NCBI GenBank assembly: GCA_011032825.1
Contig: JAADJZ010000030.1
Coordinates: forward strand, 248,001 to 312,000
Length of the DNA: 64,000 nucleotides
DNA from: Massariosphaeria phaeospora
Taxonomy: Eukaryota; Ascomycota; Dothideomycetes; Pleosporales
Direction of reading: 5' to 3'
In this document: positions 13,004 through 21,614 of the stretch, in pieces
Position numbering within the stretch: the stretch's first letter is position 1
Layout: each line of letters begins with the position of its first letter
The notes under the pieces: generated by a model
The model's database searches: none
Told to the model about the DNA's origin: nothing
The model's input: only the letters and a program-made list of their open reading frames with translations
Program-made: the position numbers and the translations under genes

Positions 13004-14293
13004 TCAGAACAGTTGGCGTCTAACACGCAACTTAAGCATCTCTATATTTAAAGCCTCTTGGTCTGAACTCCTAGCGTTGATTTCCGTGAATAACTCAAAT
13101 ATGCGAGAGTAATAGCCAATTCTGCCGTCTGAATATAGCCAGATGGCATGGGCAAAGTTTTGAGTGTTCCAACTGTCCAGTGTCTCCGATACTCTGCTTG
13201 CTCTCTCCCCCTCCTTTATGGCTTGAATGTACCTTTTTCGGTCGGCCATCATCTCTTGGTCTGACTGCTTTTCACGGTAGAAGGGTCCGTCCAGCAACCG
13301 AGGTACGATAGACAAATCTTTGATAACCTCAACTATTTCCCAAGGACCCACGATTGCGTTCTCCCAGTCAATCACACCCTTGATACGACATTGAGAGTCT
13401 ACTAACACATTACTGCTATACAAATCTGAATGTATAAGTGGGTAAGGACCGTTTTGGAAGGTATAGTGTCGCGCGAAATCCCGTAGTCGTGCTGGAAAAC
13501 CCTTGATAGAGCTAATGATTTCATCAACAGCTGCCGCTGACGTTCTTTCTCGAATGAAGTTTTCGTCATAGGGAAATTTACTGTTGTCTGCCCAGGCACA
13601 AAAGAACTCGGCTGCTGTCTTGAATGGTCCTCCAATTCCAGGTAGCTCCCCAATAGAAAAGGTCCCATCAGAGAGTTTGACAATCCTTCCAATCATCGGA
13701 AATCGTATTGAGGCTATTTCAACCTGCTTCAATTGATATTGTTAAATATGACCTAGATTTTTTATACGCACCTGGATATTGGCCATTGACGCATGATAGT
13801 CCGTTCTGAAATGTTGAGGGATCCGGCCTTTATGTTTATCCCAACCGCCGAAAGAATCCATAGCTGTAATCGCCTGGATATATTCTAGGAGCATGAAGGG
13901 ATCGCCGACAGAATTGTCACAGCTCGCATCATAACTAAATACTTCTGGGACTCGGATATTTGATTTTTCACGAACGAGCTGAATTGTATGGACTTCCGCA
14001 ATGAGGCGTTGGCATGACGCTGCTGTGCCCTTCTGTAGTTGTAGTCGCGCCAACCATGTGGTTCCGTCTCCGAAGTCGAGCAGTCGAACTAGGTGTAATC
14101 CGCCTATATTGTACATATCGGAAAGCTGGCACTCGATGTTGTGAGCGTACTTCATGTGACGTTGGTGTGTATCTTTCGCGTACTGTACGAGGGCTGCGTA
14201 GTCGATTGGAGGTAATGAGTTTTCGGCGTTGATATCGTCCTTCCAATTCAACCGTATGGGATCGGTACTATTGTGCAGTCCGAATAACCGCAT
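13004..14293 (-). CDS. APH/choline-kinase-like phosphotransferase
   Basis: Small-molecule kinase of the aminoglycoside phosphotransferase (protein-kinase-like) superfamily; fungal members have mostly unknown substrates. Two exons, 13772-14293 and 13004-13723, with a 48-bp GTGCGT...CAG intron give 413 residues, normal for the family. The catalytic loop reads LIHSDLYSSNVLVD, the HxDxxxxN Brenner motif, and GVIDWENA supplies the metal-binding Asp. An N-lobe strand region (TTWLARLQLQK) and hinge (PFMLLEYIQ) are also readable. The first in-frame ATG (14293) lies inside the terminal inverted repeat of a MITE, so the first seven or eight codons are transposon-derived; the native N-terminus may be lost or lie on an upstream exon. 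It is flanked by cluster genes and may phosphorylate the cluster product or be a bystander. Confidence 0.8.
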
Positions 14294-14598
14294 ACACCCC
14301 AAAAACAGTTTAGTTACCTCTAAATATAGGACAACATTATGAAAACAAGATTAACCTTGATGCAAATTTGATATACTCTGTATACTACTGTATAAAACAA
14401 AACTATCAAGAAAAATTATTTTATTATAGTAATGTACCTTTAATATCTTAATATTTCATCTTTTTCGTGTTGATGAGGGAGGATTTCTGTACTAAACTAG
14501 TATAGTATAGAATATACCTACAGTGTGACTTTGCGTACATAGAGATACCCCGCACTAAACTTTTTTTAGGGTGTATGCGGTATTACGGACTGCACCAA
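14271..14598. mobile_element. MITE, Tc1/mariner-like, TA target-site duplication
   Basis: A 328-bp AT-rich element without coding capacity. Its ends are terminal inverted repeats of about 45 bp. The left starts TTGTGCAGTCCG and continues through ACCGCATACACCC to GTTTAGT near 14316. The right, read inward from 14598, starts TTGGTGCAGTCCG and has the same ACCGCATACACCC and GTTTAGT blocks. The two ends differ by a few substitutions and single-base indels. TA dinucleotides flank both ends (14269-14270 and 14599-14600), as expected for Tc1/mariner insertion. The left repeat overlaps the 5' end of the phosphotransferase gene. Confidence 0.85.
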
Positions 14599-14620
14599 TA
14601 GCCTGGCGGAATAACGGCAT

Positions 14621-14732
14621 GATGCGAGTTGGTTCAGACGCGAGTTGGTTCAGACGCGAGTTGGTTCAGACGCGAGTTGGTTTGGATGCGAGTTGGTTCA
14701 GACGCGAGTAGGTTCGGATGCAAGTTGGTTCG
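14621..14732. repeat. 16-bp minisatellite, seven copies
   Basis: Seven head-to-tail copies of a 16-bp unit (consensus GACGCGAGTTGGTTCA) run without interruption. Copies 2 and 3 are identical to the consensus and the others have one to three substitutions. The unit length is not a multiple of three and no gene covers it. It begins 21 bp beyond the MITE's right TA. Confidence 0.9.
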
Positions 14733-15346
14733 GCTACTCTGTCTTCTCGGAATAACGTTTATCCGCCCGGTCACTTCCCATCACACAGGATCACCGTGTA
14801 CCCGCCGCACTGGCCAAAGACCTTCGGTCCTTGGAAGGGGTTGGCGAGGTGCGCGGGTGTTCCTTTAACCTGGAATAGGCTCATGTCCCGCCGGATACCG
14901 TATAACTTCACTCAAACCATGGTGAGCCAGCCTATGTTCGCTTATTTAATGGGCGCCAGAGGTAGGTTCCTGTTGGTACCTTCTAAAGTTAACTTTAGAC
15001 ACTTTATAAAGCTATAGCATGGGTCAAAGGCAGGTGTTAAGGGTATACATGCATTCACAGACTGTTCCATTCATCCATTCCCATACATGCTTGCAACGTC
15101 CCACCCCTCCTTCAATCGCACTACACCACCATCCCCTAAACATGTCCAAACCGAGAAAGTTTTCGCAAAGCCCAAACTTGCTGCGGAGAGCCTCATTTGT
15201 TTTACCCACAGCGTGTAATCCAATCCAATTCAATCCATCCATGAACCACTACCACGACATCGCTCAACTACAAAAGCCCGCTACGTTGAGTAGCGCAGCG
15301 TAGTGTCGAACGCAACCTTTCTCCTCTCCTCTCTTCTTCGTTCAGA
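14733..15346. other. Intergenic region downstream of the minisatellite
   Basis: Non-coding DNA between the minisatellite and the 3' end of the dioxygenase gene. It contains a perfect 18-bp palindrome, TCTAAAGTTAACTTTAGA, at 14982-14999. Short open frames here lack ATG starts or codon structure and I recognise none. Confidence 0.5.
14982..14999. repeat. 18-bp perfect palindrome
   Basis: TCTAAAGTTAACTTTAGA reads the same on both strands, with no spacer. It lies in AT-richer intergenic DNA about 350 bp beyond the dioxygenase stop codon. Function unknown; it may be chance or a decayed repeat. Confidence 0.6.
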
Positions 15347-16726
15347 TCAGACAACATCCACACTCTGCCCCAACGCCTCTCGCCTCGACTTGCTCTCCGG
15401 ATCGAAATACGGCCTCTCCCCGATGCCCACGGCGCGCACGCCGAAGCGCTCGCCCTGGCCCTCGAGGTCGAAGGTCGCGGTGTGGAACACGCTGCGGTTG
15501 TCCCAGATCGCTGTATGCCCATCAGCACCAGTCCGGACTCAAAGACTCGAAGATCAAAAGAGGAAAAGAAACGGTTTTAGAAGAATTGATGAGGGAGCGG
15601 CAAAGGAGAAAAGAACAAACTCATCACATACCCATATCGCCCTCGCCCTCCCACCGAAACCGCACCTGCAAATCATGATTCTCAAACACGAGTCTCAGAA
15701 ACCAGTCCAGCAGCCCCTTACTCTCCGCGTCGGTAACGCCGTTGATCTTCTGCACGTGGAAGCCGATGGGGAACAAGCTCTTCCAGCCCGTGACGGGGTT
15801 GGTGCGCACGACGGGGTGCACGGCGCTGAAGTCGCTACCGACATTCTCGGGCGAGCCGCGCTGGCCATCGAACAGCTTTAAACCTGAAGCCTCTGCAACC
15901 TTTTCATTCATACAATCCTCTTGTCAGCGTTGTATATTTTGGCATCTGATCAGGACTCTACCTTTTTGAATCCGGGTTGTGCGAAGGTGACGGATAGACT
16001 TTCGAGGAAGCGGCGGTAGGGCGCGGAGATGCGGTCGTAGAGCTCGTAGCCCGAGGCCCAGAGCGTGTCTATCGGAGAGTGAGTGAGTGAGTAAGCAGGC
16101 CAGGGGAAGCGTGCATCCTACCTCCTCCCGTAGGCGGCAACTGCGTCAACCTCAAGCACGTATACTCCGCCGGCACAGGCTCGAACGCAATATCGTTATG
16201 CCAGTGCGCCGAGCTCTGTTTCTTCTGCACGTACGCAAACTGCTTGGTCTGCACAGAGCTAATAGTACTGATCTCGGGATCTGCGTCGCCGAGCTCGCGG
16301 TCCGAGTTCCACACGGGGTGGATGTGCAGGCGGCTGGTGGCGGGCTTGCCAGTGAGCTCGCCGAGACGCTGCATCAGGGCTTTCTGCGCGTCGTTGGAGA
16401 GGCCGCGTTGCTTGCGGAAGAAGACGACGCCGCGCTCCGAGACTGGCGGTGGAGGTTAACGGGGCTGGGTCGGTCATAGAGAGTGGGGGTGAAGGGGAGG
16501 TACTTTTGATGGCGAGATCGCGGAGCATCTCGTCGGCTTGGGGGGAATTGATCCAGTCGATGAGCTGGGCTTCCGGAAACTCGGTGCCTATGATAGGCGT
16601 CATGTCTCTTTGCTTGAACGCATCGAGAGCGCCGGTTGCCTTCAAAGGCTGTCTGAATTTAGTAGACGTATGGGTGGTACCATTGCCATTATGCGGGGGA
16701 GCAGTTGTCTCGATACCGGGAGCCAT
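15347..16726 (-). CDS. TauD/TfdA-type 2-oxoglutarate dioxygenase
   Basis: Fe(II)/2-oxoglutarate-dependent dioxygenase of the taurine/sulfonate dioxygenase family; in this cluster it could oxidise the PKS-NRPS product, though many fungal homologues are catabolic. Five exons: 16504-16726, 16122-16442, 15962-16068, 15632-15899 and 15347-15510, giving 360 residues, usual for fungal members. The facial triad is visible: HxD in SSAHWHNDIAFEP and the distal His in WDNRSVFHTATFD; the 2-oxoglutarate-binding Arg lies in GERFGVRAVGI. PPTGG-DTLWASGYELYD is a family hallmark and spans the second intron. The ATG at 16726 is the first in frame. The gene is transcribed divergently from the Diels-Alderase-like gene across a 361-bp promoter, which suggests co-regulation. 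Confidence 0.88.
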
Positions 16727-17087
16727 GATTGTAGATAGATGCACGTGAGGTTTTGGATTGTGAAATTACAGTGTTGTGACTAATACAACTTTCTTAGATC
16801 GTTGCGTAACGCGTAGCAAATAGCGAAAGGCTAGCATTTATCTATGCTGCCCGGAAGCGGCCAATTGCGTGCATGCTGTCGGCGACTTTACGCATCGGTG
16901 GCCGATCCGCCGCTCTCTTCGGATGTCAGGAGAGACTGATTCGAGTCGTACTTTCGGCGGACTGTGCTTTGAAGACGTCGTAATTCCCTTGTTTCGGGGT
17001 TTGCGTGATATAATTTGCCTACTCCGCATGCGTACAGTCCTAGGTGCATCGCAACAACCCTCGAGTAGCCCACCCATTCTCCACACC
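16727..17087. promoter_or_regulatory. Bidirectional promoter, dioxygenase / Diels-Alderase
   Basis: The 361-bp gap between two divergent start codons. It contains TCGGCGACTTTA (16879-16890), found identically upstream of the enoyl reductase, and further CGG-containing segments such as TTTCGGCGGAC near 16960. An in-frame upstream ATG for the plus-strand gene lies at 17028. Zn2Cys6 regulators bind CGG-type triplets, so this is the likely control region for both genes. Confidence 0.6.
16879..16890 (+). promoter_or_regulatory. Candidate cluster regulator site TCGGCGACTTTA
   Basis: Twelve bases identical to 18606-18617, about 200 bp before the Diels-Alderase-like start codon and about 150 bp upstream of the divergent dioxygenase start. 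The CGG core suits a Zn2Cys6 protein such as the one at 20127-21614. Binding is inferred, not shown. Confidence 0.45.
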
Positions 17088-18221
17088 ATGGCAAGCCAGC
17101 AGCCAGCAGTCGCAACGTCCCGCATCCGAGCCGATTCGGCGATTGAGGATTCAGTGCACCCTCCGCTTGAAACCTACCAACACGATTATTTCCCGAAGTA
17201 TACGAGTTTGAGCAAAACACACTGGGAGCTATGGATTTTCGATGCCGTGGACCCTGAGGCTAACGCCGCTGTTACGATGACCTTCTTCCGTGATGGTTCT
17301 CAGCTGGCTTTGGGAAAGGGACCACTTCGTGTAACATGCCAAGCTATCTTACCGGACGGTACCACGCAGCGCGGTGAGGACTTCTCCCAGGAAAGCATCA
17401 TCGAAGCAGGCCCAGATGATTTCATCAGAGGACGCTGGATCAGTGCAAAAGATGCAACCAAGTCAGCTCAATTCCAAGTCCGACTCGACCTATCCGAGGC
17501 CTTCGTTACATTCGATCTCCCCACCATGCCCATGCGGGGCAGTCTCAGGCTGACTCCGTCATCGGCGCGAAAGACATCCAGCTCAGATGCGGCTGATCTA
17601 TTAGCGCCCGCTGTTTATTACGTGCATTCCATTCCACGCGCCGTGGCTAAAGTCGACTTCAGCTTCGCCGAAGACAACAAAACTCTGCAATTCTCTGGCT
17701 ACGGAGGCTCCGATCATTGCTGGATGACGCGATCGACACCGGCGCTCATGGAGGCATGCACGTACACCCGCGGACACGCAGGGCCCTACACGTTCTGCGT
17801 GATGCGCGTCGTTAGCCGTATCGAGCCAGGCAAGACCTATACCAAGGTCACCCTAGTGCAGGAGGACGAAGAGATCTTCAGCTGCACCTCCGACGATCGT
17901 GTCTCTTTGATCGACGACTACTTTTGTTTCCGGGGAACACATGGCGGCGAAGTCCGTGGCAGTTTCTCTGATACGAGCTCAGGGTACAAGCTTGACTGCG
18001 TGTTGCCTCGAACACAAAACCATTGGTCGTTTGAGCTGAAGCATCAGGTTCTGTGGTGGAGCATGGCTACGGCGGCACCACCTGCAAGGACTGGTAATAA
18101 CGGGTTTGTGGATGTAGTGATAGGTGGGGAAGTTGGTGGCTCGACACATAAAGGATCTGCCACTGTTGGACACGTTCAGCTGCCCGGACTGACGCAGTAT
18201 AGTGGCTTCAACAACCACTAA
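17088..18221 (+). CDS. Diels-Alderase-like protein (Fsa2/CghA/MycB type, AttH/CrtC fold)
   Basis: Resembles the lipocalin-like fungal pericyclases that set decalin stereochemistry in PKS-NRPS pathways such as equisetin, Sch 210972 and myceliothermophin. No cofactor motif is present, as expected. The model is one exon of 377 residues, close to Fsa2. Supporting features are the N-terminal block THWELWIFDAVDPEANAAVT followed by FFRDGSQ, and the C-terminal block VLWWSMATAAPPARTGNNGF with a following VVIGGEVGG, which match the conserved ends of the family. I chose the ATG at 17088 (context cacaccATGG); the in-frame ATG at 17028 would add 20 residues. Its position next to a PKS-NRPS and trans-ER strongly supports the call. 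The alternative is a non-enzymatic AttH-domain protein. Confidence 0.8.
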   Translation: MASQQPAVATSRIRADSAIEDSVHPPLETYQHDYFPKYTSLSKTHWELWIFDAVDPEANAAVTMTFFRDGSQLALGKGPLRVTCQAILPDGTTQRGEDFSQESIIEAGPDDFIRGRWISAKDATKSAQFQVRLDLSEAFVTFDLPTMPMRGSLRLTPSSARKTSSSDAADLLAPAVYYVHSIPRAVAKVDFSFAEDNKTLQFSGYGGSDHCWMTRSTPALMEACTYTRGHAGPYTFCVMRVVSRIEPGKTYTKVTLVQEDEEIFSCTSDDRVSLIDDYFCFRGTHGGEVRGSFSDTSSGYKLDCVLPRTQNHWSFELKHQVLWWSMATAAPPARTGNNGFVDVVIGGEVGGSTHKGSATVGHVQLPGLTQYSGFNNH

Positions 18222-18765
18222 ATCGTGGCACCTTCGTGCGCGACGGCTCGTTGGCGACATCGTTAGCCCCCTCACTCATACTTTTGACAGTACAAGTATT
18301 TTCTAGTATCAACATAAAGATATTCAACACCCTTTCACACTGTACAGAGCTGGCAAAGGCGAGAATGTGGCGCCTAAGGCTGGCGGTATCGATGACCATG
18401 GCCTTAGTTGAGAATGTGTTCACATAATCGCAAATTGTTTGAATAGATGCCCGCGAGTGTCGTATAAAACAATGTATCATTCATGTCCCCAGATTCGGGA
18501 ACTCCGACGATCACCGTTTGAGGACAATCAGGCAGCTGAGTACGCCTTCATGTGCCCTGCGTTGTTGAACTGCCGGTTCGGCGGGTTTAAGCGTAGTTCG
18601 TATAATCGGCGACTTTAGATGCAGTCGGCACATCTAGGGCCGGCCCCCCCTGGTGCGCCGTACTCGTGTGCGGTGTAGTTCCTGCGTACAAATGAGACGG
18701 CAGCTGGCTGAAGCGTGCTCATCACCGCCAGCAGCAGCCCAACAGAGCCAACATTTTGCAGAAGC
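18222..18765. promoter_or_regulatory. Upstream region of the trans-enoyl reductase
   Basis: A 544-bp gap between two genes on the same strand. It holds two related motifs, TCGGCGGGTTTA at 18578-18589 and TCGGCGACTTTA at 18606-18617, starting 28 bp apart. The second is identical to the motif in the Diels-Alderase promoter. No gene is seen here. Confidence 0.55.
18606..18617 (+). promoter_or_regulatory. Candidate cluster regulator site TCGGCGACTTTA
   Basis: Identical to 16879-16890 and about 150 bp before the enoyl reductase start codon. A diverged copy, TCGGCGGGTTTA, lies 28 bp upstream. Candidate binding site for the neighbouring Zn2Cys6 regulator. Confidence 0.45.
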
Positions 18766-19851
18766 ATGTCAGAAATTCCCATCCCCACGGCGCAGACAGC
18801 CCTCACGTTCGGCCAGGATGGCAAGCTGCACGTCTCCCACGAGGCGCCCGTGCCTCAACTCGCGCCGGACATGATCATCGTCAAGACCTCTGCAGTTTCT
18901 GTGGCGCCAGTAGACACCAAGATGGACCAAGGGTTTTCGACGCCAGGGTCCATCGGCGGATGTGACTTTGCAGGCATCGTGGTGGCTGTCGGTTCTGGCG
19001 TCAAGCGGGCCGTCGCCGTCGGCGATCGTGTTGCTGGTGCAGTCATGGGTAGCGATCCAATGGACGCGTCCTCGGGAGCGTTTGCGAGCTATGTCGCAGC
19101 CCCAGCCGATATCACCTTGACGCTCCCTGACAAGCTACCCTTGTCGGTGGGTGCATCACTCCCGACCATCTGGTTCACCGTCGGCCAAGCCTTGTTCCAG
19201 AAACTGCTGCCCCCAGTCGTCAGCGCGCGGCCTTTCCAACCTTCTGCAGCGCCGATAACCGTCCTCGTTTACGGAGGGAGCTCCTCCGTAGGCACGACAG
19301 CGCTGCAATTGCTGACGTTGGCCGGGCTACGACCAATCACCACCTGCTCCCCCAGGAATTTCGACCTAGTGAAAGGCTTCGGGGCGGAAGAGGCTTTCGA
19401 CTACCGCTCCCCCACATGCGCCGCCGACATCAAAAAGGCTACGAGGAACGGGCTTCGATTTGCCCTCGATTGCATCTCGACCAAGGAATCCATCGCCATC
19501 TGCTATGGCGCTATTGGGCGTGCGGGGGGCCGCTACACCGCCCTCGATCCGTTTTGGGAGAGCACAGCTGCAACGAGGAGCGCAATCAACGCAAACTGGA
19601 CTTTGGGCATAACCATGCTGGGGAAGGATATCGCGTGGCCGGCGCCGTACGGAAGGCCGGCTAGCCAGGAAGACCGCAGCTTCGGGGCTGAGTGGGCTGC
19701 TACTGTACTTCAGCGGCTGCTGGATGAGGGATTGATAAAGCCGCATCCCTTGAGGGTCAAGACGGACGCGTCGTGGCATGACGTGCTCGGAGGCTTGGAA
19801 AAAATTAAATCAGGCTCAGTGAGTGGGGAGAAACTCGTGTTCCAGTTTTAA
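18766..19851 (+). CDS. Trans-acting enoyl reductase (LovC/ApdC type)
   Basis: Medium-chain dehydrogenase/reductase that would reduce selected enoyl intermediates on the PKS-NRPS, standing in for its degenerate ER. One exon, 361 residues, nearly the length of LovC (363). Visible features: the N-terminal GroES-like fold with SVSVAPVDTKMDQ and GGCDFAGIVVAVGSGVK; the NADPH-binding loop VYGGSSSVGTTALQL at about residues 169-183; and PFWESTAATRSAINANWTLG in the C-terminal part. No zinc-ligand cysteines are evident, as in trans-ERs. I chose ATG 18766 because the upstream frame opens only from a non-ATG codon. It lies 544 bp downstream of the Diels-Alderase-like gene on the same strand, and its promoter shares a 12-bp motif with it. 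Confidence 0.9.
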   Translation: MSEIPIPTAQTALTFGQDGKLHVSHEAPVPQLAPDMIIVKTSAVSVAPVDTKMDQGFSTPGSIGGCDFAGIVVAVGSGVKRAVAVGDRVAGAVMGSDPMDASSGAFASYVAAPADITLTLPDKLPLSVGASLPTIWFTVGQALFQKLLPPVVSARPFQPSAAPITVLVYGGSSSVGTTALQLLTLAGLRPITTCSPRNFDLVKGFGAEEAFDYRSPTCAADIKKATRNGLRFALDCISTKESIAICYGAIGRAGGRYTALDPFWESTAATRSAINANWTLGITMLGKDIAWPAPYGRPASQEDRSFGAEWAATVLQRLLDEGLIKPHPLRVKTDASWHDVLGGLEKIKSGSVSGEKLVFQF

Positions 19852-20126
19852 CCTATTTCCCTATCTGCGCCAAGATGTAAAGCACCTCAACTCCGGCATT
19901 CGGTCGTATATGGATTTTACGTGGTCGCCGATTTAAATAGAACCCAGAATGGTATTTGGCGGTTATGAGGCCTTATTTTTGTCGTGCATTGTTTAGAACG
20001 AATCCGGCATGTAGATTAATCGGATCCTTGCGCCGTACTTAGAAAGGGTACCGGATATAGACAGAAAAGACTCTAGTCTAGTTGGACAAGTGTTGAATAA
20101 CAACGAAACCTGATCGGTGCCACGTT

Positions 20127-21614
20127 TTACAAGAATGCTCTTGCTCTCAACAACCGTTTGACCCCATCCATTGCCAGGGATAGCTGCGTACACGTGTTGC
20201 CTTTGTCGCCTGCGTCCTGTGCATCCAATCCCTCTTGAGCTTGGACGGCTTGCATGAGAACCGGTGTAATCATCTCCATCGCGTTCCACGAGCTGGCAGG
20301 AAACCGCCCAGCGGCGGTTTCGGATGCATACTTAGACAAGCCAAGTGCCCGATGAAGCCGTGACAGCATAACCTCGCTCACTTGTACCACCATCGAAATT
20401 TCGAGTCCTGTCCCCGCGAATGGTTGAAAAGACCCCAGCTTGAGACCCGGGAATAGGCGCCGGTCGTTATTGGTCACTGGATCCGGAAAATGCGACGCCA
20501 GTAGGAAACAGTGTAGATCTGCGAAGAACAGAAGATACAACCGGGAAAGTCGAATGTAACACGACAGCACAAGAAGTGTCGTAGAGGTGTCCGCTCGGGC
20601 TCTACCCAGTCCTGAGCCAGATTGGGTGTTGTTCATGGTCGGTGAAGGTTTTGGAACTGGTAGATCCGCCCATGCATCAAAATCGACGAATATCGATTCG
20701 TCGCTGCTGGGGTTTGATGAGAGCGAGGGGGGTGCCTCCACGTCCAGAGCCATTTCCCTGCCCAAGTCCAAAGGGCCCACCATTTCGCTCCAATAGACTG
20801 CTGTTGTTGATTCCTGGGGGGATGAAGTCTCCAAGAGTGCTTCAACGAGGCCTGTGAGTTTCTGTGCGTGCTCGAACATGTGTGCAACCGGGTAGCCCTG
20901 CAGTCTTTTGAACAGAGATTCTTTGTCCAGGCCGGAACGCTCTCGAGCTCGCTCAACGACACGGGACTGCTCATATTGTGATCCTGTCAGATTTATGAGC
21001 TCCCGCACGTGATTGTCTGTGTGGCTCTCTTGTCCTTGAAGATTGCTCTCAGCCAGGAATCCGGACTCTCCAAACAGGCCAAACTGCGTCGGATCATGCA
21101 GAAATGGTATCACGTTGGTATCTCGCACATCGTTTCTGTGGTACTCCCCGAGAAAGTCGTCCAGTGGGACGTCGAAGCTGGGATCAACAGGTTTTTCGCA
21201 TTGTGTAGAATCGGAAGTGGTGAGGATAACGGGGGAAGAGTTCAGCCTTGCGGTACTAGAAGCACGAGCTCTCTTGTTCCCTGTGGTTGTCGGAGTAGAG
21301 GTACTGGTCTCGGACCTTGAGGGACGACCCATCTTGCCAGGAGGACTGTAACCACATTTGGCGGCTACACGTACGCAGCGATCGCAGTCACCCTCCTGGG
21401 GATTGATGGTACGTAAACACCGCAGCTTCTGCGCGTGGCAACGGTCGCAAGCCCATCGGCGTCGAAGCTCCGGTAGGGCGGGGGGTCCATTTGACTGGGA
21501 CTGGGACTGGGGACCTTCAGTCGGCTTCGGTGTAACAGCAGGGTCTGACATGAGAATAGAACCAGGACTTGGGACTTGCTGATCAGATGTTCTCCAAGGT
21601 CCGGGAAGCTGCAT
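20127..21614 (-). CDS. Zn2Cys6 transcription factor, likely PKS-NRPS cluster regulator
   Basis: Fungal binuclear-zinc-cluster activator expected to act in the nucleus on the PKS-NRPS cluster. One exon of 495 residues. The zinc cluster is CDRCHAQKLRC, then a loop, then CDRCVRVAAKC (about residues 55-87), followed by a basic GRPSR segment and a Ser/Thr-rich linker. The C-terminal third (ISMVVQVSEVMLSRLHRALG and PVLMQAVQAQEGL) resembles AflR-like pathway regulators rather than the large fungal_trans domain. ATG 21614 is first; ATG 21551 (MSDPAV) would remove 21 residues. It converges on the enoyl reductase with 275 bp between stop codons. The CGG-containing motifs at 16879, 18578 and 18606 are plausible targets. 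Confidence 0.88.
   Translation of the reverse strand: MQLPGPWRTSDQQVPSPGSILMSDPAVTPKPTEGPQSQSQSNGPPALPELRRRWACDRCHAQKLRCLRTINPQEGDCDRCVRVAAKCGYSPPGKMGRPSRSETSTSTPTTTGNKRARASSTARLNSSPVILTTSDSTQCEKPVDPSFDVPLDDFLGEYHRNDVRDTNVIPFLHDPTQFGLFGESGFLAESNLQGQESHTDNHVRELINLTGSQYEQSRVVERARERSGLDKESLFKRLQGYPVAHMFEHAQKLTGLVEALLETSSPQESTTAVYWSEMVGPLDLGREMALDVEAPPSLSSNPSSDESIFVDFDAWADLPVPKPSPTMNNTQSGSGLGRARADTSTTLLVLSCYIRLSRLYLLFFADLHCFLLASHFPDPVTNNDRRLFPGLKLGSFQPFAGTGLEISMVVQVSEVMLSRLHRALGLSKYASETAAGRFPASSWNAMEMITPVLMQAVQAQEGLDAQDAGDKGNTCTQLSLAMDGVKRLLRARAFL

Noticed and set aside
13742..14302. Phosphotransferase start at 14302
   Set aside because: That codon is TTG; the first true ATG is at 14293.
16869..17087. 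N-terminal extension of the Diels-Alderase-like protein
   Set aside because: The longer frame opens with GTG and its extra residues have no similarity to the family; the ATG at 17088 gives the family's usual length.
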